From JANMQK01 sp031370485 (lineage in GTDB: Bacteria > Acidobacteriota > Polarisedimenticolia > Gp22-AA2), in NCBI GenBank assembly GCA_031370485.1, contig JANMQK010000049.1, positions 1 through 29,993 on the forward strand: 29,993 nt of DNA. Direction: 5' to 3'. This document shows positions 1 through 8,510 of the stretch, one piece after another. Both the position numbers and the translations under genes were made by a program. Every line of letters begins with the position of its first letter. Within the stretch, counting starts at the first letter, position 1. A model generated the notes under the pieces. The model did not search any database, had not been told where the DNA came from, and worked only from the letters and a program-made list of their open reading frames with translations.

Positions 1-1956
1 TCCTCGCTGGTGGCAGGGACCAAATAACGTGTCGAGTACGAGGACAGGCTGAAAGCCTTCCTCATGGAGATCGAAATCGCCGAGGGACGCTATGTGCTGT
101 TCATCGACGAGCTTCACACGCTGGTCGGGGCCGGGGCCGCGGAGGGCTCGATGGATGCATCGAACATGCTCAAGCCCGCCCTCGCGCGGGGCGAGCTGCG
201 CTGCGTCGGCGCCACGACACTCACCGAGTACCGCAAGCACATCGAAAAGGACGCGGCGCTCGAGCGCCGCTTCCAGCCCGTCCTCGTCGGCGAGCCGGAC
301 GTCGAGGACACGATCGCCATCCTCCGGGGACTCAAGGAGCGCTACGAAGTGCACCACGGAGTGCGCATCAAGGACGCCGCGCTCGTCGCCGCCGCCACGC
401 TGTCGCACCGCTACATCACCGACCGCTTCCTCCCGGACAAGGCGATCGATCTGATCGATGAGGCGGCCGCCCGCCTGAGGATCGAGATCGACTCCCTCCC
501 GCAGGACCTCGACCTCCTGGAGCGCCGCTCCGTCCAACTGGTCATCGAGCAGAAGGCCCTGGACAAGGAGAACGACCCGGCAAGCCGCGCGCGGCGCGAG
601 GAGATCGCCGTGACGCTGGCCGGTCTGCGCGAGGAGATCGACGCGCGCAAAGCCCAGTGGCAGGCGGAGAAGACCGCCATCCAGGGCATCCGTTCCCTGA
701 AGGGGTCGATGGAGAGCGCCCGGCTCGAGGCGGAACAGGCGGAGAGAAGCGGCGACCTGGCGAAGGCCGCCGAACTGAGGTACGGCCGGCTGACGTCCTT
801 GCAGCGGCAGATCGACGAGGCCAACGGGAGGCTTCACGATCTCCAGAAGGGCCGGCCGATGCTCAAGGAGGAGGTGGCCGAGGAGGACGTCGCCGGCATC
901 GTCGCGCGCTGGACCGGAATCCCCGTCAGCAAGATGCTCGAAGGAGAGGTCAAGAAGCTGCTGCACATGGAGGACCGGCTCCGGGAGCGGGTGATTGGGC
1001 AGGACGAAGCGGTGGCTCTCGTCAGCCAGGCCGTGCGGAGGGCACGCGCCGGGCTTTCCGATCCGGACAGGCCGACCGGATCGTTCCTGTTCATGGGGCC
1101 GACGGGAGTCGGCAAGACCGAGCTGGCGCGCGCCCTGGCGGAATACCTGTTCGACGACGAGCACGCGATGATTCGCCTGGACATGTCGGAGTACATGGAG
1201 AAGCACTCTGTCGCCCGGCTGATCGGCGCCCCGCCGGGCTACGTCGGGCACGACGAGGGGGGGCAGCTCACCGAGGCCGTGCGCCGGCGACCCTACGCGG
1301 TCGTGCTCTTCGACGAGATTGAAAAAGCGCACCCCGACATCTTCAACGCCTTGCTCCAGATTCTCGAGGACGGCCGCCTCACCGACGGGAAGGGCCGCGT
1401 CGTCGGATTCAAGAACACGCTTATCGTCATGACCTCGAACCTGGCCGGTCCCCTGATCCAGTCCTACGAAGGCCGGGACAAGACCGGCTTGAGAACGCTC
1501 GTCGAGGAGGAGTTGAAGCGCCATTTCAGGCCCGAGTTCCTGAACCGCATCGACGAGGTCGTGCTGTTCAACAGCCTGACACGGGACGATCTGCTCAAAG
1601 TCGTCGACCTCCAGATCGGCCGGCTCAGCCGTCTGCTGGCGGGCCGCCAGCTGTCGATCGTCGTGACTCCGCGACTGCGGGAGCACCTTGTGGAGGCCGG
1701 CTACGACCCGCAGTATGGGGCGCGTCCCCTGAAGCGCACGCTGCAGCGGCTCGTGCTCGACCCCCTGGCGCGGAAGGTGCTGGAAGGGGTTTTCACCCCG
1801 GGCCAGGCGGTGAGCGCCGACTGGGACGAGCGCCATGACACGGCTGTTTTCGAATCAGACGAACCGCCCCAGGCCGCGCCGATCGCCGGGCAGCGGCGCG
1901 GCCGCGGCATTCACAGTCATGAACCCGAAAGAGCGGATCGGAAAGGAGGACGTTGA
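1..1956 (+). CDS. clpB: ClpB disaggregase, 5'-truncated, with in-frame stop
   Basis: ClpB is a hexameric AAA+ unfoldase that rescues aggregated cytoplasmic proteins together with DnaK and GrpE. The window enters it inside the first ATPase domain. Frame 1 reads SSLVAGTK, then a TAA at 25-27, then RVEYEDRLKAFL, which matches the ClpB pore-loop region around KYRGEFE. Beyond the stop come the first Walker B (FIDELHT, near nt 109), the coiled-coil middle domain (about nt 530-850), the second Walker A (GPTGVGKT, nt 1096-1119), the second pore loop (GYVGHD), Walker B (LFDEIEKAHPD) and the arginine-finger region (FLNRID). The C-terminus carries an unusual Arg/Pro-rich tail of about 30 residues. The first ATG after the stop (nt 64) has no Shine-Dalgarno sequence, so restart there is doubtful. 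The stop codon overlaps the next gene as TGATG. Identity is certain; whether the gene is intact is not. Confidence 0.93.
25..27 (+). other. In-frame TAA within the clpB reading frame
   Basis: Codon 9 of the window in the clpB frame is TAA, flanked by perfectly collinear ClpB sequence on both sides (LVAGTK before, RVEYEDRL after). It sits where ClpB proteins carry the NBD1 pore-loop tyrosine of the KYRG motif. One base change from TAC or TAT would create it. It is either a real nonsense mutation or an error near a sequence end. Confidence 0.85.
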
Positions 1957-2402
1957 TGAGCCTGAAGGGTTGGGACCCCTACCGGGACCTGATGAGGATA
2001 CAGGAACGGATGAACACCCTGTTCCAGGAAACCATGTCCCATCGTCGCGGCGAGGAGGAGATTGAAAGCGGACAGTGGGGCCCCGCCGTAGACATCTTCG
2101 AAACCTGCGACCGGATCGTGCTGCGGGCCGACCTGCCCGGCGTCGAGCAGGCCGACATCGAGGTCAAGGTGGACGACAACACCCTGGTTCTGCGGGGCGA
2201 GCGGAAGCCTCCGTCCGATCTCCGGCCCGAGAGCATCCATCGAGCGGAGCGGCCGCACGGACCGTTCCTGCGTTCCTTCAGCCTGCCGCTCAACGTGGAT
2301 CAGGCCGCGATTCGGGCGACCCACAAGAACGGGGTGCTGGAGCTGACCCTGCCGAAGAAACACGAGGCGAAGGAGAAGTCGATCCGTGTCGAGGTGAAAT
2401 AG
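1956..2402 (+). CDS. Small heat shock protein, Hsp20/alpha-crystallin family
   Basis: This is a 148-aa holdase that binds unfolding proteins and passes them to ClpB/DnaK. The N-terminal arm (about residues 1-38, WDPYRDLMRIQERMN) resembles bacterial class A Hsp20 proteins. The alpha-crystallin domain follows from WGPAVDIFET to GVLELTLPKK, which contains the conserved GVLxxxxPK signature, and a short charged tail ends in IRVEVK. The ATG at 1956 is chosen over the in-frame TTG at 1953 because GGAGG at 1945-1949 is well spaced and the ATG overlaps the clpB TGA. Translational coupling and operon membership with clpB are therefore likely, as expected for partners in disaggregation. Confidence 0.95.
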   Translation: MSLKGWDPYRDLMRIQERMNTLFQETMSHRRGEEEIESGQWGPAVDIFETCDRIVLRADLPGVEQADIEVKVDDNTLVLRGERKPPSDLRPESIHRAERPHGPFLRSFSLPLNVDQAAIRATHKNGVLELTLPKKHEAKEKSIRVEVK

Positions 2403-2405
2403 CCG

Positions 2406-2427
2406 CCCGGCCGGCGCCCGGGCCGGG
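2406..2427 (+). terminator. GC hairpin after hsp20 (terminator-like)
   Basis: CCCGGCC (2406-2412) pairs perfectly with GGCCGGG (2421-2427) around an 8-nt loop, 4 nt after the hsp20 stop. No U-run follows, so it would be a weak intrinsic terminator or a 3' stability element. Confidence 0.35.
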
Positions 2428-2432
2428 ACGGC

Positions 2433-2462
2433 TTGGGCGACCGCGGCGCGCTGCGCTAGAAT
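2433..2462 (+). promoter_or_regulatory. Candidate sigma70-type promoter for htpX
   Basis: TTGGGC (2433-2438), an 18-bp spacer and TAGAAT (2457-2462) lie about 60 bp upstream of htpX, in the only substantial gap between hsp20 and htpX. Transcription would begin near 2469. Confidence 0.5.
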
Positions 2463-2468
2463 CCTGAC

Positions 2469-2490
2469 CCGGCCCGCGGGTGCGGGCCGG
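2469..2490 (+). promoter_or_regulatory. 5'-end stem-loop in the htpX leader
   Basis: CCGGCCCGC (2469-2477) and GCGGGCCGG (2482-2490) form a perfect 9-bp stem with a GGGT loop. It begins at about the predicted transcription start and ends roughly 20 nt before the ribosome-binding site GGAGA (2511-2515). It could protect the 5' end or modulate translation. Confidence 0.45.
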
Positions 2491-2525
2491 CGGTTGCCGT
2501 CCGATACATTGGAGACATGCAGAAC

Positions 2526-3365
2526 ATGAACGCCCTCAAGACGACCTTTTTCCTGGCTCTCCTGTCCGCTTTGATCGTCCTCATAGGCGCCGGTGTCGCG
2601 GGCCAGAGAGGGATGATCCTGGCGCTCGGCTTCGCTGCGGTCATGAACTTCTTCTCCTACTGGTTCTCGGACCGCGTGGTCCTGGCGATGCATCGCGCCC
2701 GTCCTGTCACGCGCGAGCAGGCGCCGCAGCTCTACGCGATCCTGGACCGCCTCACCGCGAGCGCGGGGATCCCGATGCCTCGCGTCTATCTCCTGCCCGA
2801 GGAGGCGCCGAACGCCTTTGCCACCGGGCGCAACCCGCACCACGCGGCGGTGGCCGTGACCCAGGGGATACTCAGGATCCTTGACGAACAGGAGCTCGAG
2901 GGCGTACTGGCCCACGAGCTGTCCCACGTCAAGAACCGGGACATCCTGATCGGCTCGATCGCCGCGACCCTGGCGGCCGCCGTCATGGTGATCGCCAGCA
3001 TGGCGCGGTGGGCGGCGTTCTTTGGCTTCGGCGGTCGTGACGATCGCGAAGGTGCCAACCCCATCGTGCTTCTCGCCACCGCGATCCTGGCACCGATCGC
3101 GGCGGTCATGATCCAGATGGCCGTGTCGCGGTCGAGGGAGTTCCAGGCCGACGCGTCGGGCGCCGAGATGGCCCGCAACCCCTACGGCCTGGCGCACGCA
3201 TTGCAAAAACTGGAGGAATCCGGCAAGCGGATCCCGATGCTGACCGCCGGGCCGGCGTCGAGCCACCTGTTTATCGTGAAGCCGTTCACGGGGCGATTCC
3301 TGGCGAGCCTGTTCAGCACGCATCCGCCGATCGAGGAAAGAATCCGGCGGCTGGTCGGCCGCTGA
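2526..3365 (+). CDS. htpX: HtpX-family membrane M48 metalloprotease
   Basis: HtpX is a zinc endopeptidase of the inner membrane that degrades misfolded membrane proteins. Two hydrophobic helices lie near the N-terminus (FFLALLSALIVLIG and the ILALGFAAVMNFF stretch). The zinc motif HELSH is at about residues 130-134, two more hydrophobic segments follow (AATLAAAVMVIASM, IVLLATAILAPIAAVM), and EFQAD supplies the third zinc ligand. The protein ends in the usual THPPIEERIRRL. Family members start MN.LKT, which favours the ATG at 2526; an upstream in-frame ATG at 2517 lies only about 2 nt after GGAGA and is less likely. It sits in a run of stress-response genes between hsp20 and grpE. Confidence 0.95.
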   Translation: MNALKTTFFLALLSALIVLIGAGVAGQRGMILALGFAAVMNFFSYWFSDRVVLAMHRARPVTREQAPQLYAILDRLTASAGIPMPRVYLLPEEAPNAFATGRNPHHAAVAVTQGILRILDEQELEGVLAHELSHVKNRDILIGSIAATLAAAVMVIASMARWAAFFGFGGRDDREGANPIVLLATAILAPIAAVMIQMAVSRSREFQADASGAEMARNPYGLAHALQKLEESGKRIPMLTAGPASSHLFIVKPFTGRFLASLFSTHPPIEERIRRLVGR

Positions 3366-3431
3366 GAACCACGGCGCGCCCCCGGCGCAGGCAGGGTCGG
3401 CGGGCCGGCGCCTCTGCAGGAGAAATACATC

Positions 3432-4049
3432 GTGAATGAGAAGAAACCAGGTGGCGGCGAACCCGTCTTTTCGGTGATCGACCGGCGGCCCGTGCTCTCC
3501 GAGGAGGGGTCGGCCGCGGACACCGAGCCTCGCTTCCCGACGGTCGTGGAGGAGTACAAAGCCCGTGCGGAGGAGGCCGAGCGCCGGGCCCGCGAGATCT
3601 CGGCCGCCTACCGCAGGATCGATGAGGAACGAGACGCCTTCCGGGAGCGGCTGACACGCGATCTCGATCGCCGCCTCGACATCGCCCGGGCCGAGATGAT
3701 GCGCAAGATCATTGGTGTCTTGGACGATCTCGACCGGGCGATCGCAGCGGCCCGGGGCGCCCTCGACCCGGCGCCTCTCCTCGAAGGGGTCGTCATCATC
3801 CGGGACCGGCTGTTGCAGATCCTCGGGTCCGAAGGGGTCGAGGTGGTGGAAACGATGGGGAGGCCCTTCGATCCCTCGCTGGCCGAGGCCGTGGCCACCG
3901 AGCCGACAGACGATCCGGCGCAGAGCAACATCATCCTCGAGGAAATGGAGAAGGGGTACACGCTGCGCGGCACGCTCCTGCGGCCGGCCCGCGTCAAGGT
4001 CGCCCGGGCGCGTGATGCGGCCGGTCCGGCGGACGACCTCTCCCACTGA
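3432..4049 (+). CDS. grpE: GrpE nucleotide exchange factor
   Basis: GrpE is the ADP-release factor of DnaK. The 205-aa protein has a disordered N-terminal 40 residues, a long charged coiled coil (about residues 41-100, EEYKARAEEAERRAREI onwards), the helical dimerisation region (RKIIGVLDDLDRAI, with the family's L-DDLDRA pattern) and the C-terminal beta-wing (GRPFDPSLAEAV, GYTLRGTLLRPARVKVA). The start is GTG at 3432, with AGGAG about 10 nt upstream. It lies 66 bp downstream of htpX in the same direction. No dnaK or dnaJ is present in the window, so this gene is separated from its usual partners while remaining beside clpB, which acts with the same DnaK system. Confidence 0.95.
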   Translation: MNEKKPGGGEPVFSVIDRRPVLSEEGSAADTEPRFPTVVEEYKARAEEAERRAREISAAYRRIDEERDAFRERLTRDLDRRLDIARAEMMRKIIGVLDDLDRAIAAARGALDPAPLLEGVVIIRDRLLQILGSEGVEVVETMGRPFDPSLAEAVATEPTDDPAQSNIILEEMEKGYTLRGTLLRPARVKVARARDAAGPADDLSH

Positions 4050-4111
4050 AAACGGCAAGGCTCCGCGGTGTCAGCCCGCATCCGTCTCTCCCCACCTCCC
4101 GCGGTCCTGGG

Positions 4112-4996
4112 CTACCCCGTCCCTGTGCGATCCTGCGTCTCCTCGAGGAGGCAGGCTCGCAGGGCGGCTTGCCAGGGACGCGGCGCCAATCCTGTCAGCC
4201 GGGCGTAGTACGACGTATCGAGAGGCGTGCGGTCGGGGCGTGCCGCCAACCCCCCCGCCTCGCGAGCGGTGATGGACTCGAGCCTCGCTTCCCGCGCGCC
4301 GATCATCCCTGCGATCGCCGTGGCCACCTCGAAACGCGAGGCGCAGCCTGTATTGCAGTAGTGCACGATCCCGCGCGCCCCGAGCGGCAGGAGTCGGGTC
4401 AGCGCTTCCGCGAGATCGGCCGTCCAGGTCGGGGATCCGAAAAGGTCGCCGACGGCCCTCACCCGCTCTCCCCCCGTGATGCGCGACAGGAATTGATCGA
4501 CATAGCTGCCGCAGCCCCGGCCGTAGACCCAGGACGTGCGGAGGATCAGGTGGTCGGGTGACGCGGCGGCGACCAGCTTCTCTCCCGCCAGCCTGGTGCG
4601 GCCGAGCTCGCCGAGGGGCACTGTCGTGTCGGACTCTAAATACGGCCGGCCGGCCTTCCCGTCGAATACGAGGTCGGTGCTCACGTGAACGATGCGACAG
4701 CCGGCCGCCGCGGCTGCGCGTGCGGCGTTTTCAGCCCCCTCGGCGTTCGTCTTCCAGGCCCGTTCCGGGTCGGTCTCGCAGCCGTCCAGGTCGCTGTAGG
4801 ACGCGCAGTTGATCACCACGGTAGGCCGCAGCCGCTCCAGTTCCGCTTCGAGGCGGAAGCGGTCGGCGATATCCGCTTCCGCCCGCGTGGCGGCGATGGT
4901 TCCAGGGAACGCGGCCTCGAGGGCCCGCGCCATGGCGGACCCCACGGCCCCGCCCGCGCCCAGAACGAGCGGGACGATCTCTTCCCTCGGGCTCAC
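4112..4996 (-). CDS. RmlD-like NAD(P)-binding sugar reductase, degenerate active site
   Basis: The 294-aa protein belongs to the dTDP-4-dehydrorhamnose reductase (RmlD) branch of the extended SDR superfamily. Visible are the Rossmann glycine motif (LGAGGAVGS, residues 12-20), NCASYSDLDGCE, VHVSTDLVFDG, LRTSWVYG and a C-terminal substrate domain. The catalytic segment normally reads YGxTKLAGE; here it reads LGRTRLAGE, so the catalytic Tyr is Leu and the Lys is Arg. STDYVF is also STDLVF. The dehydrogenase reaction may therefore be lost or altered. The start is GTG at 4996, overlapping the lptD stop as GTGA, so the gene is translationally coupled to lptD, and a cell-envelope role is a reasonable inference. 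Confidence 0.88.
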   Translation of the reverse strand: MSPREEIVPLVLGAGGAVGSAMARALEAAFPGTIAATRAEADIADRFRLEAELERLRPTVVINCASYSDLDGCETDPERAWKTNAEGAENAARAAAAAGCRIVHVSTDLVFDGKAGRPYLESDTTVPLGELGRTRLAGEKLVAAASPDHLILRTSWVYGRGCGSYVDQFLSRITGGERVRAVGDLFGSPTWTADLAEALTRLLPLGARGIVHYCNTGCASRFEVATAIAGMIGAREARLESITAREAGGLAARPDRTPLDTSYYARLTGLAPRPWQAALRACLLEETQDRTGTG

Positions 4997-7512
4997 TGGG
5001 GGCCTCCCCCGAGCCCTGAGTGGAAGTCAATGACGTTGCCGACGCCTTTCAGGTTGATCAGGAATCGCACCTCGCGCTGGCTGCTCCCGAGGAAATTGCG
5101 GTTGAGAAGCTCAACCTGGAAGCCGCAGCACTGCGTGTTGTACCCGAACTTGTAGCGCTGGTCGCGCAGGCGCGGCTCGCCCGGGATGAGGTTCCCCAGC
5201 TCGTAGTTGGTCTGCATGCCGAGGAGAAGGCGCCGCCCGAAGAAGTTGGTCTCGCCCGCGAGACCGATCTGGCTGCGGTCGAACGGCGGCGAGGTGGCCA
5301 GCCCCTGCTCGAGGAGCGACTGCCCCTCCAGGTCCCGCCGCACCGACCAGGTGAGATCGAGGAATCCCCGCCGGGCGCTTCTCAGGTTCGCGCTGAGACT
5401 GGCCTCCCGGATCGTCCGGAACAGGATGTCGAACGATGTCCTCACGTCCAGGCTGGTGTGGATCGAGGGATTGATCCGGAGGGTGGCGCGGATCGGGGAG
5501 ACCTGCCGCTGCTCGTCGAGCGCGAAGGACGTGCTGAGCGGGCCCAGGAATGAATAGTCCTGGCTGATCTCGAGAGTCGCGATTTCGACCGTGCTGAGGC
5601 TTTTCTTCCCCTGATCCGGCTCGCTGGCCCCCGCCTCGCGAGGTCCTGCGCCGCCCGCGTCCTGCTGCGTCCCCGCGTTTGCCTTCTCCCGGCGGATCGC
5701 GTCGGTCACCTGCGTCAGGACGGACTTCTCACCCCCTTCGACGTAGCGGGCGCCGGTCGGCGCCAGAAGGACCGACATGTCCTCGGCCGATACGCTTGGC
5801 CGCTTGGCGAATAGCCGCGTGACGAAGGCGTAGGTCAGCGTATTGGTGTTGCCCGTGATGGTGTCGATCTGGTCGAAAGGAATGATGCGCTCGGGATCGG
5901 TGACGCGCGACGTGTAGTTGTACCGCAGCGTCGGTTCGATCGTGTTTTTGTACTGGGGGGAAAACGTCGAGTCGGGCGCGTCGAATACGCGGCTCAGCTT
6001 CGGCCCGATCACGCTCAAGCCCGCCTGGTAGATCTCCCTGTTGAACGATCCGTCGAGAAAGGAGGTTGTCGTGGTCGTCCCGGAGGTCTGGGTAAGCTGG
6101 GTCTTGGAGTAGTAGGTGTCCCGCGCGCCCACGCTGGCATCAACGTCCAGCCACGGGACGTTCGACAGCTTGGTGGAGAGAAGCGGGAACAGGTCGAGGC
6201 GCTGGTAGTTGGCCCCCGGCTCCCCCCTGCGGAAGTAGCCCGCGGAGGATTCGAGGGCGAGGAAAAACGGAGAGTTGCCGAGCCGCTGCCGGCGCCCCCG
6301 CAGCTCGACCTCCGGTGCAATCCAGCGCACGATCGTGTTTTCCGCGAGGTTGTCGGAGAGCAGCTGCTCGCGCCGCTCGGCGCGCACGTTCATGGAATAG
6401 AAGTCGAAGTTCCGGGTCAGGAACAGGCTGCTGTTGGCCTGGGGGATCGTCGAGAGGCGGATGTCGCGCTCGAAATCCCTGTAATAGTCGAAATCGCTGA
6501 TGAAGTTGGCATTCGCGACGAGGTGCCAGTCGGATGCGTAGTCCTGGCGCTGCGCGTACGCGATGATCCAGCGGTCCACGGGCACCCCCCGCAGCTTCTC
6601 CTGCTTGGCGACCTGGTCCTCGATGAAGTAGCCGGTGAACGTTCCGCTCCCCGAGTCGTTTGGAACGAAGCGGTATTCGAGCCCCGTCCCGATGCCGGCG
6701 AGCGACATGTAGTCCAGGAAAAAGGTCGCGTCCATGTTGCGCCTCATCGCCCAGTAGAGCGCCTGGCTCAGGATGGTTCCGGCCCGGCCCGAGTAGCCGA
6801 ACACCGGAAAGAGCAGACCCGAAGCCCGGTCGGTCTTGATCGGCCAGACCAGGTACGGCGTATAGAAAACGGGGACCCGGCCGACCTTGAACCTCACGGA
6901 GTGAAGGTAGGCGTAGTCCTCGAGACGCAGGAGGCCCCGGCTGAACTTGAAGCTCCAGTAGGGGATCGGCTGCGTGCAGGCAGTGAAGGTGGCGCCGTAC
7001 AGGACCAGCTCGTCCTTGGAGATCTTTTCCATGCGTTCCGCGTCGAACTGCAGGGAGGGCTCCGCGTAACCGCGCGCGTTGTGGAACGTGCCGGTCTCCG
7101 TCTCGAGGTTGTACTCGAGACGGTCGGCGGTGATCCGGGCCTGTGTCTGGTCGAGAATGACGTTGCCCTCGGCATAAGCCTGCTTGGTCGAAGGCACGTA
7201 ACGGACGAAATCCGCCTGCAGTCGCGAGGTGCCGAACTTGATGTCGACGTACCCCTTCAGGAGCAGCTCGTCCTTGCCGAGAACCGAGCCCGCCCCGGCC
7301 GAGATTTCGATCTTCTTGCCGCCGGGACCTTCCGTGACGAACTGCCGCTGCGTGTCGGGAGGGGGGCCTTCCCCCGGCTCGGGCTGCTGCCGCGGCTTGG
7401 ACTGTCCGTGCGGCTCGGGCGCGGGAGCCGGCTGCTCCTGGGCGCGCCCTCCTCCCGGAATCGCCACGAGAAGGACAAAGATGACGGCGAGCGACCGCTC
7501 AGGACAGCGCAT
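4993..7512 (-). CDS. lptD: LPS-assembly outer membrane protein LptD
   Basis: LptD is the outer-membrane barrel that, with LptE, inserts lipopolysaccharide into the outer leaflet. The 839-aa product has a signal peptide (residues 1 to about 25, cut near GRA-QEQ), a Pro/Gln-rich linker (about 25-55), an OstA/LptA-like beta-jellyroll (about 60-210, including DELLLKGYVDIKFG and YAEGNVILDQTQARITADRLEY) and a long barrel domain running to the end. A Cys in FTACTQPIPY and a C-terminal CC pair (YNTQCCGF) match the positions used for LptD inter-domain disulfides. It lies 18 bp downstream of the MEMO gene and overlaps the RmlD-like gene by 4 bp. Its presence shows the organism has an LPS-type outer membrane. 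Confidence 0.93.
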   Translation of the reverse strand: MRCPERSLAVIFVLLVAIPGGGRAQEQPAPAPEPHGQSKPRQQPEPGEGPPPDTQRQFVTEGPGGKKIEISAGAGSVLGKDELLLKGYVDIKFGTSRLQADFVRYVPSTKQAYAEGNVILDQTQARITADRLEYNLETETGTFHNARGYAEPSLQFDAERMEKISKDELVLYGATFTACTQPIPYWSFKFSRGLLRLEDYAYLHSVRFKVGRVPVFYTPYLVWPIKTDRASGLLFPVFGYSGRAGTILSQALYWAMRRNMDATFFLDYMSLAGIGTGLEYRFVPNDSGSGTFTGYFIEDQVAKQEKLRGVPVDRWIIAYAQRQDYASDWHLVANANFISDFDYYRDFERDIRLSTIPQANSSLFLTRNFDFYSMNVRAERREQLLSDNLAENTIVRWIAPEVELRGRRQRLGNSPFFLALESSAGYFRRGEPGANYQRLDLFPLLSTKLSNVPWLDVDASVGARDTYYSKTQLTQTSGTTTTTSFLDGSFNREIYQAGLSVIGPKLSRVFDAPDSTFSPQYKNTIEPTLRYNYTSRVTDPERIIPFDQIDTITGNTNTLTYAFVTRLFAKRPSVSAEDMSVLLAPTGARYVEGGEKSVLTQVTDAIRREKANAGTQQDAGGAGPREAGASEPDQGKKSLSTVEIATLEISQDYSFLGPLSTSFALDEQRQVSPIRATLRINPSIHTSLDVRTSFDILFRTIREASLSANLRSARRGFLDLTWSVRRDLEGQSLLEQGLATSPPFDRSQIGLAGETNFFGRRLLLGMQTNYELGNLIPGEPRLRDQRYKFGYNTQCCGFQVELLNRNFLGSSQREVRFLINLKGVGNVIDFHSGLGGGPQ

Positions 7513-7530
7513 GCGTCCAGGTAGCCTGGC

Positions 7531-8340
7531 TCAAGTGATTGCGACTCCGGCGTACCCGACCACCGACAGCAGGTTACCGCTTCTCTCCCCGGAATTGGAG
7601 TAGCGGATCAGGCGCGCCTCCCGCGCGCCGAGGCGGCGTGACGCCTCGAGACCGGCAACCGCCGGAGCGATGCCGCACATGCTGATCTCCTCGTTCACGA
7701 CAACTTCGTGCAGGCCTTCAGGATCGATCGCCAGCAGCCGGTCGATCGCCTTGCGGTCCTGCCGCTCGGCCACCGGCGCAGGGAGGTAGTGCGACATGTC
7801 GCTGCTGATCAGAATCAGCACCCTGTCGCCAGCGGCGCCGATGGCTTCCGCCAGCGCGCGCCCGAGGTCCAGCAGGGTCCTGCGATTCTGCGTTCCGACG
7901 CAGATGGGCACGAACCGGAAGTCTCCCACGAGATGCTGGAGGAATGGGATCTGCACTTCCAGGGAGTGCTCCCTTTGGTGGGCCACATCGTCGCGGCGTG
8001 AATCCGGGCATCCCGCCAGTATCGCGGCCGCCAGCGGCTCGTCGATCGGCGCCTCCCCGAACGGCATGGCCCACGCTCCTTCGGCCATGACCGCGATCGG
8101 CTCTCCGCGCCCGGTATGGTTGGGGCCCAGGATCACGAACCGCCGCGGCAGCCGCGTGGCGGCGTAGGTGTCCGCGGCGACCGGCCCGGAATACATGTAA
8201 CCGGCATGCGGCACCATCAGCGCGATGGCGGCCGGTCCTTCGGATGATCCCCGGCCCCGCATCAGTCCGTCCAACTCTGCCCTGAGAGTCTCCGGGTCGG
8301 CGGGATAGAAGGAGCCGGCCACGGCAGGTTTGCGGATCAT
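7531..8340 (-). CDS. MEMO-family protein (AmmeMemoRadiSam protein B)
   Basis: This 269-aa protein is a MEMO-like member of the LigB dioxygenase fold. Conserved elements run in order: RKPAVAGSFYP at the N-terminus, MVPHAGYMYSGP, ILGPNHTG, HSLEVQIPFLQH, SSDMSHY and ISMCGIAPAVAGLEA. The histidines of PHAG and NHTG and the Cys of MCGI correspond to the metal-binding residues described for human MEMO1. The ATG at 8340 is preferred because homologues begin with this sequence and GGGGA precedes it; an ATG at 8352 lies upstream without a ribosome site. The usual AMMECR1 and radical SAM partners are absent here. It is the first gene of a probable MEMO-lptD-rmlD-like operon. Its biochemical function is unknown. 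Confidence 0.92.
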   Translation of the reverse strand: MIRKPAVAGSFYPADPETLRAELDGLMRGRGSSEGPAAIALMVPHAGYMYSGPVAADTYAATRLPRRFVILGPNHTGRGEPIAVMAEGAWAMPFGEAPIDEPLAAAILAGCPDSRRDDVAHQREHSLEVQIPFLQHLVGDFRFVPICVGTQNRRTLLDLGRALAEAIGAAGDRVLILISSDMSHYLPAPVAERQDRKAIDRLLAIDPEGLHEVVVNEEISMCGIAPAVAGLEASRRLGAREARLIRYSNSGERSGNLLSVVGYAGVAIT

Positions 8341-8406
8341 CGCGGTCCCCATGTCGGGGCGAGCCTTCGCGACTGTTGGTCCATCTTCGCCCGCTCGGCA
8401 GCGGGA

Positions 8407-8435
8407 ATGCTAACAGATGGTCGTCCCAAAGTAAA
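8407..8435 (-). promoter_or_regulatory. Candidate promoter for the MEMO-lptD operon
   Basis: On the minus strand TTTACT (8435-8430), a 17-bp spacer and TAGCAT (8412-8407) are preceded by an extended -10 TG. It reads towards the MEMO gene, whose start is about 67 bp away. Confidence 0.5.
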
Positions 8436-8453
8436 GAAAACCGGGCACTTCCG

Positions 8454-8483
8454 TTGTTCTCGGGCCGGCGGCCGTGATAGGAT
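8454..8483 (+). promoter_or_regulatory. Candidate promoter for the NAD synthetase amidase gene
   Basis: TTGTTC (8454-8459), an 18-bp spacer and TAGGAT (8478-8483) with an extended -10 TG (8475-8476). It is divergent from the MEMO promoter within the 170-bp intergenic region. Confidence 0.5.
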
Positions 8484-8510
8484 TCGCGCTCTCGTCGTGG
8501 AAGGAATAGC

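Noticed and set aside
1917..4058. A 713-codon open frame on the minus strand
   Set aside because: It is antisense to hsp20, htpX and grpE, all of which match known families over their full length. The translation is Arg/Gly/Pro/His-rich without domain-like pattern, as expected for high-GC shadow frames.
6523..7524. A 333-codon open frame on the plus strand
   Set aside because: It is antisense to the N-terminal half of lptD, which has a signal peptide and conserved jellyroll, so this is a shadow frame.
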